47,405 nt of DNA from Triparma columacea (Eukaryota > Sar > Bolidophyceae > Parmales > Triparmaceae). The stretch lies in the NCBI GenBank assembly GCA_030267965.1, contig BRYA01000548.1, positions 728-48,132 on the forward strand. The letters are read 5' to 3'. Position numbers and translations under genes: made by a program. Shown in pieces: positions 33,990 to 43,653 of the stretch (position 1 is the stretch's first letter; every line of letters starts with the position of its first letter). The notes beneath the pieces are model-generated. The model ran no database searches. It was not told where the DNA came from and saw nothing but the letters and a program-made list of their open reading frames with translations.

Positions 33990-35375
33990 TCAGCCCTTGG
34001 TCGGTGAGATCTTGCCCTTGGTCGGTGAGATTTTGCCCTCCTTCCCCTCTCCCCCCCCCTCTTTCCCATCTCCTCCTTCCCCCTCCTTCCCTTCTCCCTC
34101 CTTCCCCTCTCCCTCCTTCCCTTCTCCCTCCTTCCCTTCTCCCTCCTTCCCCTCACCCTCCTTCCTTTCCAGTCCCGCCCCAACCTCCCCGTTGTAATCC
34201 TCCTCCACCTCAACCTTGGGTATCCTCCTGTCGCTATCCCTCGGGTTCCCGAACGCGTCCCTCGTCGGTGTCTTTGCGAAAGCCCCGAACTCTGACTGCT
34301 TCTGCCTGATCTCCCGTAGCCTCTTCGCCAGAGCTTTCTTCCCCTGCTTGGCGGCAATTCCGCGGTTCTTTTTGTCGTCCTTCTGCTTGCTCTTGCTTGG
34401 GTTCTTTATGCAAACGTACACGAAGTAAAGCTCGTCCGGGTCCTTCAGGTCAGGGGTCCCGTAGATGTCAACAAGCGGCTTAGGTACGGCGTGAACGTTG
34501 CACTCAAAGGAGAGGAACTCAATGGACGAGTTGTCGTCATTCTCAAGGTGCTCCAACCTGTCCTCCGGACGGCCGTGGGAGAATATTATCCAGGCACCCC
34601 CGTGCTTTAGGACCCTGTCCATCTCGTGGACGTACTTGCGGACCTTCTTGAGGGCGAGGTCTGCGCAGTAAACGCAGTCGAGGGTGGCCTTGTCGATGGC
34701 GCAGTCGAACTCAGCGTCCTCGAACGGCGTATCGCAGACGTCGCACTGCCTCCAAGTGAGGCCTTCGATCTCGGCGTACTGGGGTGGTGGGGGGGGGTAG
34801 TGTGAGGAAAGTGTGTGCAGAGAGCAAGGAGAAGTTAGTACAGTGTTTAGAAAAGCGTACAGCGCCCTGCCGCCGGGACCCACCTTGTCGGTCATCTGGT
34901 CGATAACAACGCGCGAAATGTCTACATTCTCAATCTCCTCGTACCCGTCATAGTACATCTCCTCAGTAAGCCTAGAGTTGCCGCACCCCAGCATCAGCAC
35001 CTTACCGTCCCTAGCGCAGTACCTGTTTATCAACTCCTGCAAGGTCTGGAAGTCGTGGTACCACTCGAACGTCTCCGTGTTCTTGAAGTACCGACCGTCC
35101 CAGTAATCGGCCTTACCAAAGTTGCAAGTAACAGGGGGAATACCCTCCTGAAGGTGAGGGGCTTGAAATATAGGGTCGTTCTCCCTCTCGATCTCTAAGA
35201 TCTCACGCCTGCGCTCCTCCTCGGCCGCGAGGGCCTCCTCGTCTATTTCATCTTCCACTTTGACGGCTGGCTCACCCTCTGCTTCACCCTCAAGGGGGGG
35301 GGGGACTGGGGTGATGCCATCTACCTCGGGTGCTGCTACGACAGCGTCTTCTGAGGGAGCGCCGGAGAGGGACAT
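33990..35375 (-). CDS. EEF1A lysine methyltransferase 4 / METTL13-like methyltransferase
   Basis: Two exons, 35375-34884 and 34778-33990, join in phase 0 to 426 residues; the donor is GTGGG, one of two exceptions in the window. After an acidic N-terminus comes FGKADYWDGRYF and the SAM-binding motif VLMLGCGNSRLTEEMYYDGY, then NVDISRVVIDQM. Exon 2 holds the acidic and post-motifs (CDTPFEDAEFDCAIDKATLD) and VLKHGGAWIIFSHGRPEDRL. This pattern is the METTL13/EEF1AKMT4 family, which methylates lysines of translation elongation factor 1A in the cytosol; the exact lysine cannot be inferred. The C-terminal ~110 residues are extra: a basic segment (KSKQKDDKKNRG, KKALAKRLREIRQKQ), then a run of GEGKE units and two copies of ISPTKG at the very end. 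The tail is encoded by a 15-bp repeat array. Confidence 0.9.
   Translation of the reverse strand: MSLSGAPSEDAVVAAPEVDGITPVPPPLEGEAEGEPAVKVEDEIDEEALAAEEERRREILEIERENDPIFQAPHLQEGIPPVTCNFGKADYWDGRYFKNTETFEWYHDFQTLQELINRYCARDGKVLMLGCGNSRLTEEMYYDGYEEIENVDISRVVIDQMTDKVGPGGRALYAFLNTVLTSPCSLHTLSSHYPPPPPQYAEIEGLTWRQCDVCDTPFEDAEFDCAIDKATLDCVYCADLALKKVRKYVHEMDRVLKHGGAWIIFSHGRPEDRLEHLENDDNSSIEFLSFECNVHAVPKPLVDIYGTPDLKDPDELYFVYVCIKNPSKSKQKDDKKNRGIAAKQGKKALAKRLREIRQKQSEFGAFAKTPTRDAFGNPRDSDRRIPKVEVEEDYNGEVGAGLERKEGEGKEGEGKEGEGKEGEGKEGEGKEGEGGDGKEGGGEGKEGKISPTKGKISPTKG
34030..34165 (-). repeat. 15-bp tandem repeat coding the GEGKE tail
   Basis: Units of 'ctccctccttcccct' are repeated about nine times with small changes. 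They encode alternating Lys/Glu/Gly in the methyltransferase tail. Length is likely variable between alleles. Confidence 0.85.
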
Positions 35376-35714
35376 TGTGGAATGTTATATACTTACAGAT
35401 ATAGATGTGGAAGTATAGATAAGCGGAGGGGTGGGGGAGAACTGGAAAGTTAAAGAGGGCGAGGGGGGGTGGGGGGACTTTGGGAGGGGAGGGGAGAAGT
35501 GGGGAGGGGGGGGAGAGGGGAGGGGGGGGTATTGAGGTCGGAGAGAGGACGGGGGGGGGGGGGGCGTGTGTGTGAAACGGGGTCAGGGTGTGTCCTTTTG
35601 GGAAAGGTAACTCAAATTGGATCAAGCTAAAAGACACATTTTGGGATTTCCAAACCATTCCTATTTTTTACACACCGTCCCATTGACCCCCACCCCATTC
35701 CCTTACTAAGTTGT

Positions 35715-37572
35715 TCACCTCTTCGAGAAGAATCCCGTTTTCTTCTGTTTCTTCGCTCCCCCTTTCTTTTTATTCTTTTTCTCCGCCTCTCTTTTCTTCG
35801 CCAGCGCATCAGCGTTCGGTGCTTTCTTAACCCCGAAAAAGCTGTCCATCCTCATTTGCGGTTTGCTGTTTTTCTTAAACGCGTTCCTCAGTTTATCGAT
35901 ACCACTGGCTACGCGTTTAGGGTCGAACCCCATTTCGTCGCATAGGAATTTAGTAAGCTCTGGTCCGTCTGGCTCCTTCCACTTAAGAGTCACGTCGGGA
36001 CCGGTTAAGCACTCGTGCTTATTGAAGAGACGGCGTGCCTGGACGTACACTGGGGGCTCGTCGGAGTCCTCGTCATCTTCGGCTTCAGAGGCGACCTTCG
36101 AGGCTGGAGAAGGGGCGGGAGCGGGAGCGTTGGCGGTCTCGGGGGTGTTCTCAGCTGTCGTGGCGGCTGCGGGCTTCTCGTTGTCGTCAACTGCGGCGGT
36201 ACTGGCGGTCTCTGTGGTCGTGGTGGAGGTGGTCGTGGTGTCGTCTTTGGCCTTCTTAGATTTCTTCTCCCCCCTTAGCCAGTTGGCTGGGATGTCGTAC
36301 TTGTCCCTGTTGAGGTGCTTGAGGATGGTCTCGATGTTCTTGTGTTCCCTGATTAGCTTAAGCGCCGAAACAGGTCCGATCCCCTTAATGGAGTCGCAGT
36401 AATCGCACCCCAGTAGGATGCAGAGGTCGACGAACTCGTCGTGTGTAAGGTTGAGTCCTTCGATAGCCTTGGCGTAATTAAGGACCTGGATCTCAGCCTT
36501 CCCGCTGTTCGCGAAGGTCATCTTCCTGAGGAGGACGGGGGTCGCGAAGGTCAGGCAGTCCATGTCCTCGGTAGCGGAGGCGTAGACCTTCCCCTCCTTG
36601 CACAGGCTCGCGCACTGCGCCTCGGCCTCGCAAGGGGCCTCGACTACGGGGAGACCCATGAGACGGAGGAGCTTCTTGCAGTCGTCGTTCTCCTTCGTTC
36701 CGGCGCGGACGAGGCGCTTCTGCTGCTGGTTCTCGGCGTCGGCGTCGCCGGACTCCTTGGCCTTCTTGAGCTCCTCCTCGGCCTTCTGGCGCTTCTCGCG
36801 ACGCTTCAGGAGCTCGCCGGACTTGAGGGAGGGGGGCTTGCCGTCGAACACGTACACGGGCTTGATGCCCTCCACGAGGTAACGGACGGAGCGGTTGAAC
36901 ATACCCTGGATGTGGGAGGTTGTCTGTAGGAGGAGGGGGGGGAGGGAAGCGGGAGGGAGGGGAGAAAGGAGCGAAGGGACGAACGAAGTGTGTTAGACGT
37001 GAAATGGCCCCGTGCAATGCACCGGTGCGACGCGCGGCATACTTGCGCGCCCTTCATTCCCCTGCCGCGAATGAATGACACGTTGCAAATTATCTCACCT
37101 CACCAGCCTCATTGGTCAGCTGCTGGTGGACGTTACCCTGTGCATGTTGAAGTGTGTGGGGGGGGGGAGGGGGGGGCGATGGGGTAAGGGGGGTTTCCCT
37201 CGTCGTCTCTGTCATGGTCTATTGTTGGTCTGTGGTTGGTCTGTGGTTGTTTCATAATTCCCCAAACTCACCTCTCCGCCCTGCCTGACGGCAATCAGGA
37301 ACTGGTAGATGCTCATACTAGCATCAATGGCGATCTTTCTGCCGTTGAGTGAAGTTAAAGGGGCAATTTTCATACACTGAATGGTGAAATTAGGTTAGTA
37401 TTGGAAATGGGGGTGAGAGAATTGGATGCAGAAGAACGGAGGGAGTCGAGGGTGTTTTTGATGGAAGTTTTTGGGGGCCTTTGAGGGTGTTTTAGGGGAT
37501 TTAAAGAGTGTTTTTGTATCTCACCTCTGGTGCTTGATCAGAAAGTAGCTTGTTGAGTTGTTTGATTCCCAT
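35715..37572 (-). CDS. FEN1: Flap endonuclease 1 (FEN1/RAD27)
   Basis: Four exons, 37572-37525, 37376-37272, 37137-37099 and 36923-35715, join in phase 0 to 466 residues (GTGAG donors). FEN1 removes 5' flaps in Okazaki-fragment maturation and long-patch base excision repair. The start [16 protein letters not shown] is the invariant FEN1 N-terminus. Catalytic acidic residues are present: Asp in [14 protein letters not shown], Asp in [15 protein letters not shown], two Glu in [11 protein letters not shown], two Asp in TEDMDCLTF and Asp in [15 protein letters not shown]. The PCNA-binding PIP box QMRMDSFF is near residue 420, followed by a Lys-rich nuclear signal. An insertion of about 65-75 residues (Thr/Ala/Glu-rich, about 283-350) follows [14 protein letters not shown] and precedes ARRLFN. 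It explains the length excess over the usual ~380 residues. Confidence 0.96.
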
Positions 37573-37646
37573 ATTTGAGAAGGGGGAGTGGTGGAGAGTT
37601 TGGAGCGAAATAAATTCCCCCTTTCTCCCTCATTTTTTCTCTTCTT
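37573..37646. promoter_or_regulatory. Very short bidirectional promoter (FEN1 / small gene)
   Basis: Only 74 bp separate the FEN1 start codon (-) from the start of the 163-residue protein (+). Both 5' UTRs and the core promoters must lie here or overlap coding sequence. No TATA-like element is evident beyond 'aaataaa' at 37608-37614. Confidence 0.5.
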
Positions 37647-38312
37647 ATGGCTACTCTTTATACCTCACTTGAGGACTGTCTCGAGAATGCAAAGATGGCA
37701 CACTTCACACCTGTACAGAGTGTACCTTTAGAGGAGCTTTGTGATGCTGCTAGTGTTACAACAGAGGATTTAAGGAATTTATGCGCAGGCAAAGATGAAC
37801 AACAGGTGGGTCATTTTGCCCTCAATATACGTTCATAAGGCCTCATTTTACGTCATTCGTCCTCCATTCACCTCATATCTCATATCGCATGTCTCATCAA
37901 ACCACTCGCTGCACTAAATTAACCAACTACAACCACTACTAACCAACCTTCCCTCCATCACTATCACTATTCCATTCAGATAAAGAACATGATGGGAGAA
38001 TACTACGAAAACGAAGCCCTAAAACTCCAGTTCCTCGCCTGGGCCACCACCTCCTCCTCCACCTCCGCTCCTCTAAACCCTCTTCCCCAGGATCCCACAA
38101 CCTCTACAAAACCGTGTGCTCCCTCCTCTCCCTCCGCCCCACCCTCCGATGCCGGTTCAGATGGTTCCTTTGATGTTGATGCAGTGATAAACGGACTATG
38201 CGATATGTTCAAGGAAAAGAACGGGAGGGACCCGACGGACGAGGAGGTTAAAATATGGATCGAACAAATCACAGGTGCAACAGAGGGACAGGTCGGGGAG
38301 GAGGGGAAGTAG
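37647..38312 (+). CDS. Small protein of unknown function
   Basis: Two exons, 37647-37805 and 37980-38312, join in phase 0 (GTGGG donor, CAG acceptor) to 163 residues. The first part, LEDCLENAKMAHFTPVQSVP, LEELCDAASVTTEDLRNLC, looks alpha-helical. It is followed by IKNMMGEYYENEALKLQFLA, a Ser/Pro-rich linker, and an acidic helical C-terminus (VDAVINGLCDMFKEKNGRDP, then TDEEVKIWIEQI). I do not recognise the family. The C-terminal pattern, with a DPTDEEV turn, resembles a small helical bundle. It is divergent from FEN1 with a very short shared promoter, so co-expression in S phase is possible but unproven. Confidence 0.7.
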
Positions 38313-38430
38313 AAGGGGGGGGGGAGGGGGGGGGGTTAACTTATTGGGATTATCGTCAAAACACAAAGGCAACAACGCTATTGGTAAATTAAGACATGAG
38401 CTCATTATGAGGCGTTGAATTGATAAATGT

Positions 38431-39342
38431 TTACGCCCCCTTAACCTTCCCTCCCCCCTCCTTAATCTTTTGTTTCTTAATTTCGTTCTCCTCCTTCTGT
38501 CTCCTTTGTCTCTCCCCCCCTTCTTGTTTCCTTTCCTCCCTCATCCTTTCCTTCCACCCTTCCTCCCACGGCATCATCATCCCCCCGTCATCTTTTCTTT
38601 TGTAACCCTTACCCTTTTTCTTATTCTTATCGCCCCCCCCACCCCTAGCCTCCTTCTGTGCTGCGATGGCAGCTCTCTGGAGCCCGAATAAATAAAACAG
38701 ACCCTCCAACCCATCCTCACATCCCTCCTCCCCACCCTCTTGCCAACTGACTATCTTAGCGGCGACGTAAACGGCCTCAAGCGTACATAACATACCTGAA
38801 CCAGCACCGTGCCAACGCCAGAACCTGCTACTCTCAGGTGCCCTACCTGGGTCAAGATGAACTCGGGGTAAGGTGGAGAGGGATTGGTGTGAGGACGAGG
38901 AGGTTTTCGTCCACTTACAATCTAGGACAACGAGCTTTGTAGGGGGGGGGTTAAGGGAGGATATTGGTACACTACCAGGACCGGGGAATAAAAGAGCGAC
39001 GGAACTATCGGTGGTGTCGTAATTCTCGAGGGAGTCGGTCTCGTAGTTTACGATGGTCACTTGAGAGGGGCAGAGACACGCCAAGTGTACGCCGGTTGCT
39101 ACTTGGGGGTTGTCGTGTAGAATAACATCGACGTTAAAAGGAAGTTTAGGGAGGGGGGGAGAGAGGGGGGAGGGGAGGTGGAGGGTGTAACATTGGGGAC
39201 AGTAGTACTTTGTGTTCTTACCGCAACAGAGCGTGCGGGTGAAGGTTGTGGAAGCGTGGAGAGAGGACAGGGAGGAAAGGGTGGAATCTATGGTGGTGGA
39301 GAGATCAGGAAAGGGGGGGGGGGGGGAGGATGGTGACGACAT
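38431..39342 (-). CDS. DTW-domain protein, tRNA-uridine aminocarboxypropyltransferase (DTWD1-like)
   Basis: A single exon of 303 residues. CCGKNTKYYCPQCYTLHLP is a Cys-rich zinc-binding start. FNVDVILHDNPQVATGVHLA, then SQVTIVNYE, SVALLFPGPGSVPI, KLVVLDCKWTKT, SRFWRWHGAGSGMLCTLEAV follow the order of DTW-domain enzymes, which transfer the aminocarboxypropyl group of SAM to uridine in tRNA (acp3U); DTWD1 acts at D-loop U20 in the nucleus. The name-giving D-x-T-W motif is D-C-K-W here, with Asp and Trp kept. The C-terminus is a long Lys/Glu/Gly-rich tail (KNKKKGKGYKRKDDGG, RMREERKQEGGERQRRQKEE) suited to RNA binding or nuclear import. Confidence is good for the family, moderate for the DTWD1 subgroup. 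Confidence 0.8.
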   Translation of the reverse strand: MSSPSSPPPPFPDLSTTIDSTLSSLSSLHASTTFTRTLCCGKNTKYYCPQCYTLHLPSPLSPPLPKLPFNVDVILHDNPQVATGVHLACLCPSQVTIVNYETDSLENYDTTDSSVALLFPGPGSVPISSLNPPPTKLVVLDCKWTKTSSSSHQSLSTLPRVHLDPGRAPESSRFWRWHGAGSGMLCTLEAVYVAAKIVSWQEGGEEGCEDGLEGLFYLFGLQRAAIAAQKEARGGGGDKNKKKGKGYKRKDDGGMMMPWEEGWKERMREERKQEGGERQRRQKEENEIKKQKIKEGGGKVKGA

Positions 39343-39755
39343 GGGGAGAGGACTATTCAGCCTTGTTAGGCCAATATGCTATGAGTATTGACTGTAACCA
39401 CAAGTTGTTGTCAGATTCTTATTTTGACGTGCAGTATTGGTTGTGTTGGAGCTTGTTTTGTGAAGAGCCTTCCTGTCGAGTTATGATATAATGCCCACTT
39501 ATGCTCTATTTGTTGTTCAAATCGATTGTTTTCAATCTCTCCTTTGTAACTACTACGCCACTTGCACGTGCAGACAGAATTATAATTCAAAAATGGCAGA
39601 GAGACGAGTAAATTGACTAAAAATTGAGGCTGTATTTTGGTGAATTTCCTTTAGAATAGCAATTCAATTGTCCACGCTCTAACTACCTTATTTCTCGCCC
39701 TGCGTCACATTTCAATTCCATTTCCCCACGTGATATACTTTTTCGTCCCCCAATA
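39343..39755. other. Divergent promoter region (DTWD1-like / J-domain gene)
   Basis: The 413 bp between the two start codons is AT-richer than the coding flanks. I see no further ORF or clear motif; 'cacgtg' E-box-like hexamers occur near 39568 and 39727. Confidence 0.45.
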
Positions 39756-40415
39756 ATGTCATACAAGCGAATCCTCAACGCCACCTCCATCCGACTCACC
39801 TCTCCACTGCTCCCCCACACTCCTCTACGCACTCCATCCTTCCTTATTTCGCCCCCCCCTTCTCTAATAAAGTCATCCTACCTAAAACGAACATATTACA
39901 CGAACGCCTCCCTCGTAAACCTCTCCGACCCCTACAAGACTCTCGGTTTAGAATGGGGAGCGACAACAGACGAAATAAAGGCCTCCTACCGTAGACTCGC
40001 CATGAAGCACCACCCTGACGTCGGTAGTGATAAGTGCGCCGAGACGTTCGCGCGTGTTCAGAAGGCATATGAGAGTGTAATGGGTAAAAATGATGACGGT
40101 ACTGGAGGTGACAAGGCCAAGGATGACGAGTTTAGTTGGAAGTTATGGAGGAAAGGTGACGTCATCGCGCAGTCGAGGAAGGACGTAGCGGGGACGAAGA
40201 GAAGGAGGCCCGCGAGGCCCGTTGGTTTGAGCACCGCGGCCATGCTTGACTTTAAGGGGGGGAGCAGCGTGGGGGGGAGCAATGCTAAGGGGGAAATATT
40301 GGGGGACGGGAAGGAGGGGAGGGAGAAAAGGGTGCTGAGCAGTGTGGCGAGGGGGACGAGCAAGTGGACGCCGAAGGAGAAGACGGTTTATAAAGGGTGG
40401 GAGAAGGGGGCGTGA
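39756..40415 (+). CDS. J-domain (DnaJ/HSP40) protein, probably mitochondrial
   Basis: A single exon of 219 residues. The first ~57 residues have no acidic residue and many Ser/Thr/Arg/Lys (RILNATSIRLTS, SSYLKRTYYTNASLVNL), typical of an organelle presequence. The J domain covers about residues 58-110: DPYKTLGLEWGATTDEIKAS, YRRLAMKHHPDVGSDKCAET, FARVQKAYESVM, with the HPD tripeptide that triggers HSP70 ATP hydrolysis. The remaining 100 residues have SWKLWRKGDVIAQ and a basic patch TKRRRPARP, without the Gly/Phe or zinc domains of type I/II proteins, so it is a type III co-chaperone. The client is unknown. It converges with the condensin gene, 97 bp between stops. Confidence 0.88.
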   Translation: MSYKRILNATSIRLTSPLLPHTPLRTPSFLISPPPSLIKSSYLKRTYYTNASLVNLSDPYKTLGLEWGATTDEIKASYRRLAMKHHPDVGSDKCAETFARVQKAYESVMGKNDDGTGGDKAKDDEFSWKLWRKGDVIAQSRKDVAGTKRRRPARPVGLSTAAMLDFKGGSSVGGSNAKGEILGDGKEGREKRVLSSVARGTSKWTPKEKTVYKGWEKGA

Positions 40416-40512
40416 GTCCTTGTGGTTTTTAAGTAAGCCAGGGAACGATTTTGTGTGAAAACGATTTTGAAGAGATTATTTACCATGACTTGCACACGCC
40501 TCCTATCGGCCC

Positions 40513-43471
40513 CTAGTGGGCTTTCCCAAAGTTCCCGAACGTCGGGTCTTCGTATTCATCCTTGACTATCGTCATGTCCCTCAAATCCTCCTGCCCTTCT
40601 ATCTTGAGTCCCTTCTCGTTGGCTAGGTGGAGGAGGCATATGAAGTAGTACGCCGTGCTCACGTCCTCCTGCTTCTGCGCGGCCTCCAGCTTGTCCACCA
40701 TCCTGGTGAAGGAGGCTGCCTCCATCCCACCGGAGGCCTTGGTGTTGACCGACTTGTGGGATTGCAGCTCCTCCCAGAGGTCCTTCTTTAGTCTCTTGAC
40801 GTCGACGTTCTTCGCTGTCGTCGCGTACCCGACTTCGACCTTCTCGACCTTCCTGACCCCGTCCATCTTTACCACGTAGTTATCGCTGTCCATAAAGTTC
40901 CCGTCCTCCGCATTGCCATTGTCGAAGGACGGTCCATCGTCGAACACCATGTCGTTGTCCATAGTAACGTCAGCGAAGTTGCCTCCCGAGCCTGCAGGGG
41001 GTTGAAAAGTGGTGATCGAAGAGGGGTTAGCACAAGGCGCGTTTAACGTACTCAGGCTCCTTTCTGCTCGCCCCCTCCCTCCTCACCTGCTGGCTTGGGC
41101 GCCCCACCAGTTCCGCCGCTGTGGACCCCCCTCACGGCCGCGTTCGGCCTGAGGAATAGCCTCGATAGCTGCGCCACCCCTACCCCCGAGTCGTGGGGTA
41201 GGAGGTTGGAGGTCGTGTTCTGCTTCTTAAGGTTAGCGTCGGTCATTCTGTAAGGGTCCTTCCTCTTAGTTCGGGAGGACTTGGGAATGGTCGCCTTAGC
41301 AAAAGTGTCGGGGGTGACGGGGCGAGAGAAGTCGATAAACTTCTGAGACTTCTTCGTCCTTGGGGTGCCGTCGTCGTCCAGTCCCCCGGCAAGGGATTTA
41401 GATGCTGAGAAAAGCGTGAGCGTCAGTGGATTAGTCAGGGCAGGCCTCATTCTTCCGTCTGCAAATCTCACCTCCGCTCGGTTTCTTCCCCTTCTTCCAG
41501 TGGTTTGCCCCCGCCCAGTTGTTGCCTATCTTGCCTCCGTTTCCGATGACGTCCTCTAGGTTGTAGTACGAGTAGACTCCTCCCGTATCATTATCCGCGT
41601 TCTCAAGGGACGTCCTCCTATGGTTGTTGCTAGCAATAGCGTCGATTATTTCCCCAACAGCGTCGTCGTTGTTCCCGAAGGCAGCGTTGCTGAAACTCTC
41701 GCCATCGTACATGTTCCCGTCATCGTCGTTGGCCATGAAGCCGTCGAAGTCGTCGTCGATGTCGTCGGCGGCCGGGCCGTTGGTGTTGTGGGTGCTGTTT
41801 AGGAGAGAGGCGGAGGACTTCTCGGCGTGCTCCTTAAGCGTGTGCTAAGACGAAAGATGTGAGGAGGGTGAGCGGAAAGGGTTTAGGACGATGGTAATTA
41901 TAGCCTCTTTTGTCCATTCTCACCTTCTCTGCGAGCTTGTCCATCTCCTCCGGGCTACCGTAGCGTTTAGACTTCTTCCTCGTTGGGATCACGACGTGAC
42001 CCTCCTTCTTCAGGTTCTCGTACTCGCTCCTGAGGTTGTTGAGCTGGGGTACTAGGGAAAGGGACTCGAGGGAGGAGCCGTTGAGGAGCTTGTTGAGCTT
42101 CCCGTTTAGGGAGGACATGTCGATGATAGAGAGCTGCTGGGGCGGGGGTGGGGGGGGTGTAACGAGGGCGGAGGGTGCGGGAGGGGCGGAGGCGGAGTCG
42201 GCGAGGGGAGGGGGGGAAGATGGTTTCGGTTCTTCTGCGGTCTGCTTGGAATCGAAGACAATTCCGCAGCTCTCCGTGGCGACACGGAGGTTGGCCAGAA
42301 GCATGCCGCGGGCTCCACCCTCGTCAAAGGTCTTGGACATCTTGTGAAAGAGGGGGTCGATGTCAAAGGCTGCGTCTAGCTTGTTCATGTTCAAGTTTAG
42401 GGGGTTGGACTCGATGGTCACGGTGTTGCGGGCGTTCATGGTGCGCTCGGATCGGCCCTTCTTCTTGGAGGAGGAGGCGCCGTCCTCGTTGTCGGAGTCG
42501 TTGTCGTCGGTTCGGTTGAGGTTGGCCAGAACCTTGTAGGAGCTCAAGTGTACGTCGTCAACCCTGTAGGAGTAAATCTTCACGCTCGCGTCCAGGGTGC
42601 AGGAGGCCTTCTGAAAGTTAACCTCCGCTTGGTCCGACTCGTGGGCCCCTCTGCCGCTACCGAATGTGGAGGCGGAGGTTTCAGATCCGTCACCGTTGGC
42701 GGATCTCGACTTGGTGGGAGTGGGCAGGCCAGGGGCGATTATCTTGTCCATGTTCTCAATCAGGTTGAGGGACCAGGTGTTGTTGGCGTTGATCTTGTTC
42801 TCAGCGTTGAGCTGGATGCACTTGGTGTACATCTCGCCTGCGGCGAGCGAAATGAGCCGTGGAGAGGGTTGTGTTAGTATTGTGCAAAGAGCTTCAGTTT
42901 AAGATGGAGCTACAGTATGGGGTCGAGCTAAAGTATCGGGCAGTAAATCGCTCGATGCATGGGCCATGTATCTTCGCTTCTCTCTTTCAGTCCTTGTCCA
43001 TCCTCACCTAGCTTGTCTGACGATGGTGAGTCCTGCAATGAAGGGGGTAGGGGTGGGGATGATTGGGAAGGTGATGCGTAAGTGGAGAGATATTGATTAT
43101 TTATTGTGCGTATATCCTTATGATGTCCGTCGTTGGTGCTACTACCCCGCTAATCTCCCCCCTTCATCAAATCTTACCTCATCATCTTCCTGATCGAGAT
43201 TGAGGAACCTTGCTGATGAGCGACGGCGCTTTCCTTTCTTCTTCTTCTTCGCCTTATTAGTACCATTAACCCCAGATTCAGCGACTGCGGCGGCAGCTGT
43301 AGCCTGATCTAGCGTCATTTCCTCCATATTCTCCTCATCACTAAGAGGGTCGGAGAGGCCACCACCTAGTTTTGCCTGACCATCATCCATCGCGTCCAAA
43401 TCGTGCGACTGAATGTTGCTAGGGGCGAGAATGCCTCTTGCAGATGATAAGCGCTTTCCCGTACGGGCCAT
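40513..43471 (-). CDS. Condensin complex subunit 2 (CAP-H / Barren, kleisin)
   Basis: Six exons, 43471-43178, 43032-43008 (25 nt), 42837-41924, 41844-41472, 41404-41087 and 40991-40513, join in frame to 800 residues. The subunit closes the SMC2-SMC4 ring of condensin I as the kleisin and is needed for mitotic chromosome compaction. N-terminal features are a basic patch (KAKKKKKGKRRRSSARFLNL) and the Barren signature EMYTKCIQLNAENKINANNT with WSLNLIENMDKII. Then come CTLDASVKIYSYRVDDVHLS, the acidic mid-region (DDIDDDFDGF, YDGESFSNAAF), KKSQKFIDFSRPVTPDTFAK, and the SMC-binding C-terminus (EKVEVGYATTAKNVDVKRLK, then DLWEEL; AYYFICLLHLANEKGL). SRPVTP and similar sites could be CDK targets. The 25-nt microexon encodes DSPSSDKL and is required to keep the frame. 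Confidence 0.93.
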
Positions 43472-43653
43472 TATTTTTGAATAAAAGGGGGTTGAAGGGT
43501 GTGGGTTCAAAAACCTGGAGAGATCAGTTTTCTCGAATGTCTTTTGAATTATTAGAATTTATATCTTGGACCCAGAGTCACGCTGGATTTCAAAAAGAAT
43601 TCCGTCATTCACCGTTTTGCAACCTTAGTATTTATTGACCGCGCCGTCCTTCA

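Noticed and set aside
36441..36929. 162-codon plus-strand frame opposite FEN1
   Set aside because: It is an antisense shadow; the minus strand carries invariant FEN1 catalytic motifs.
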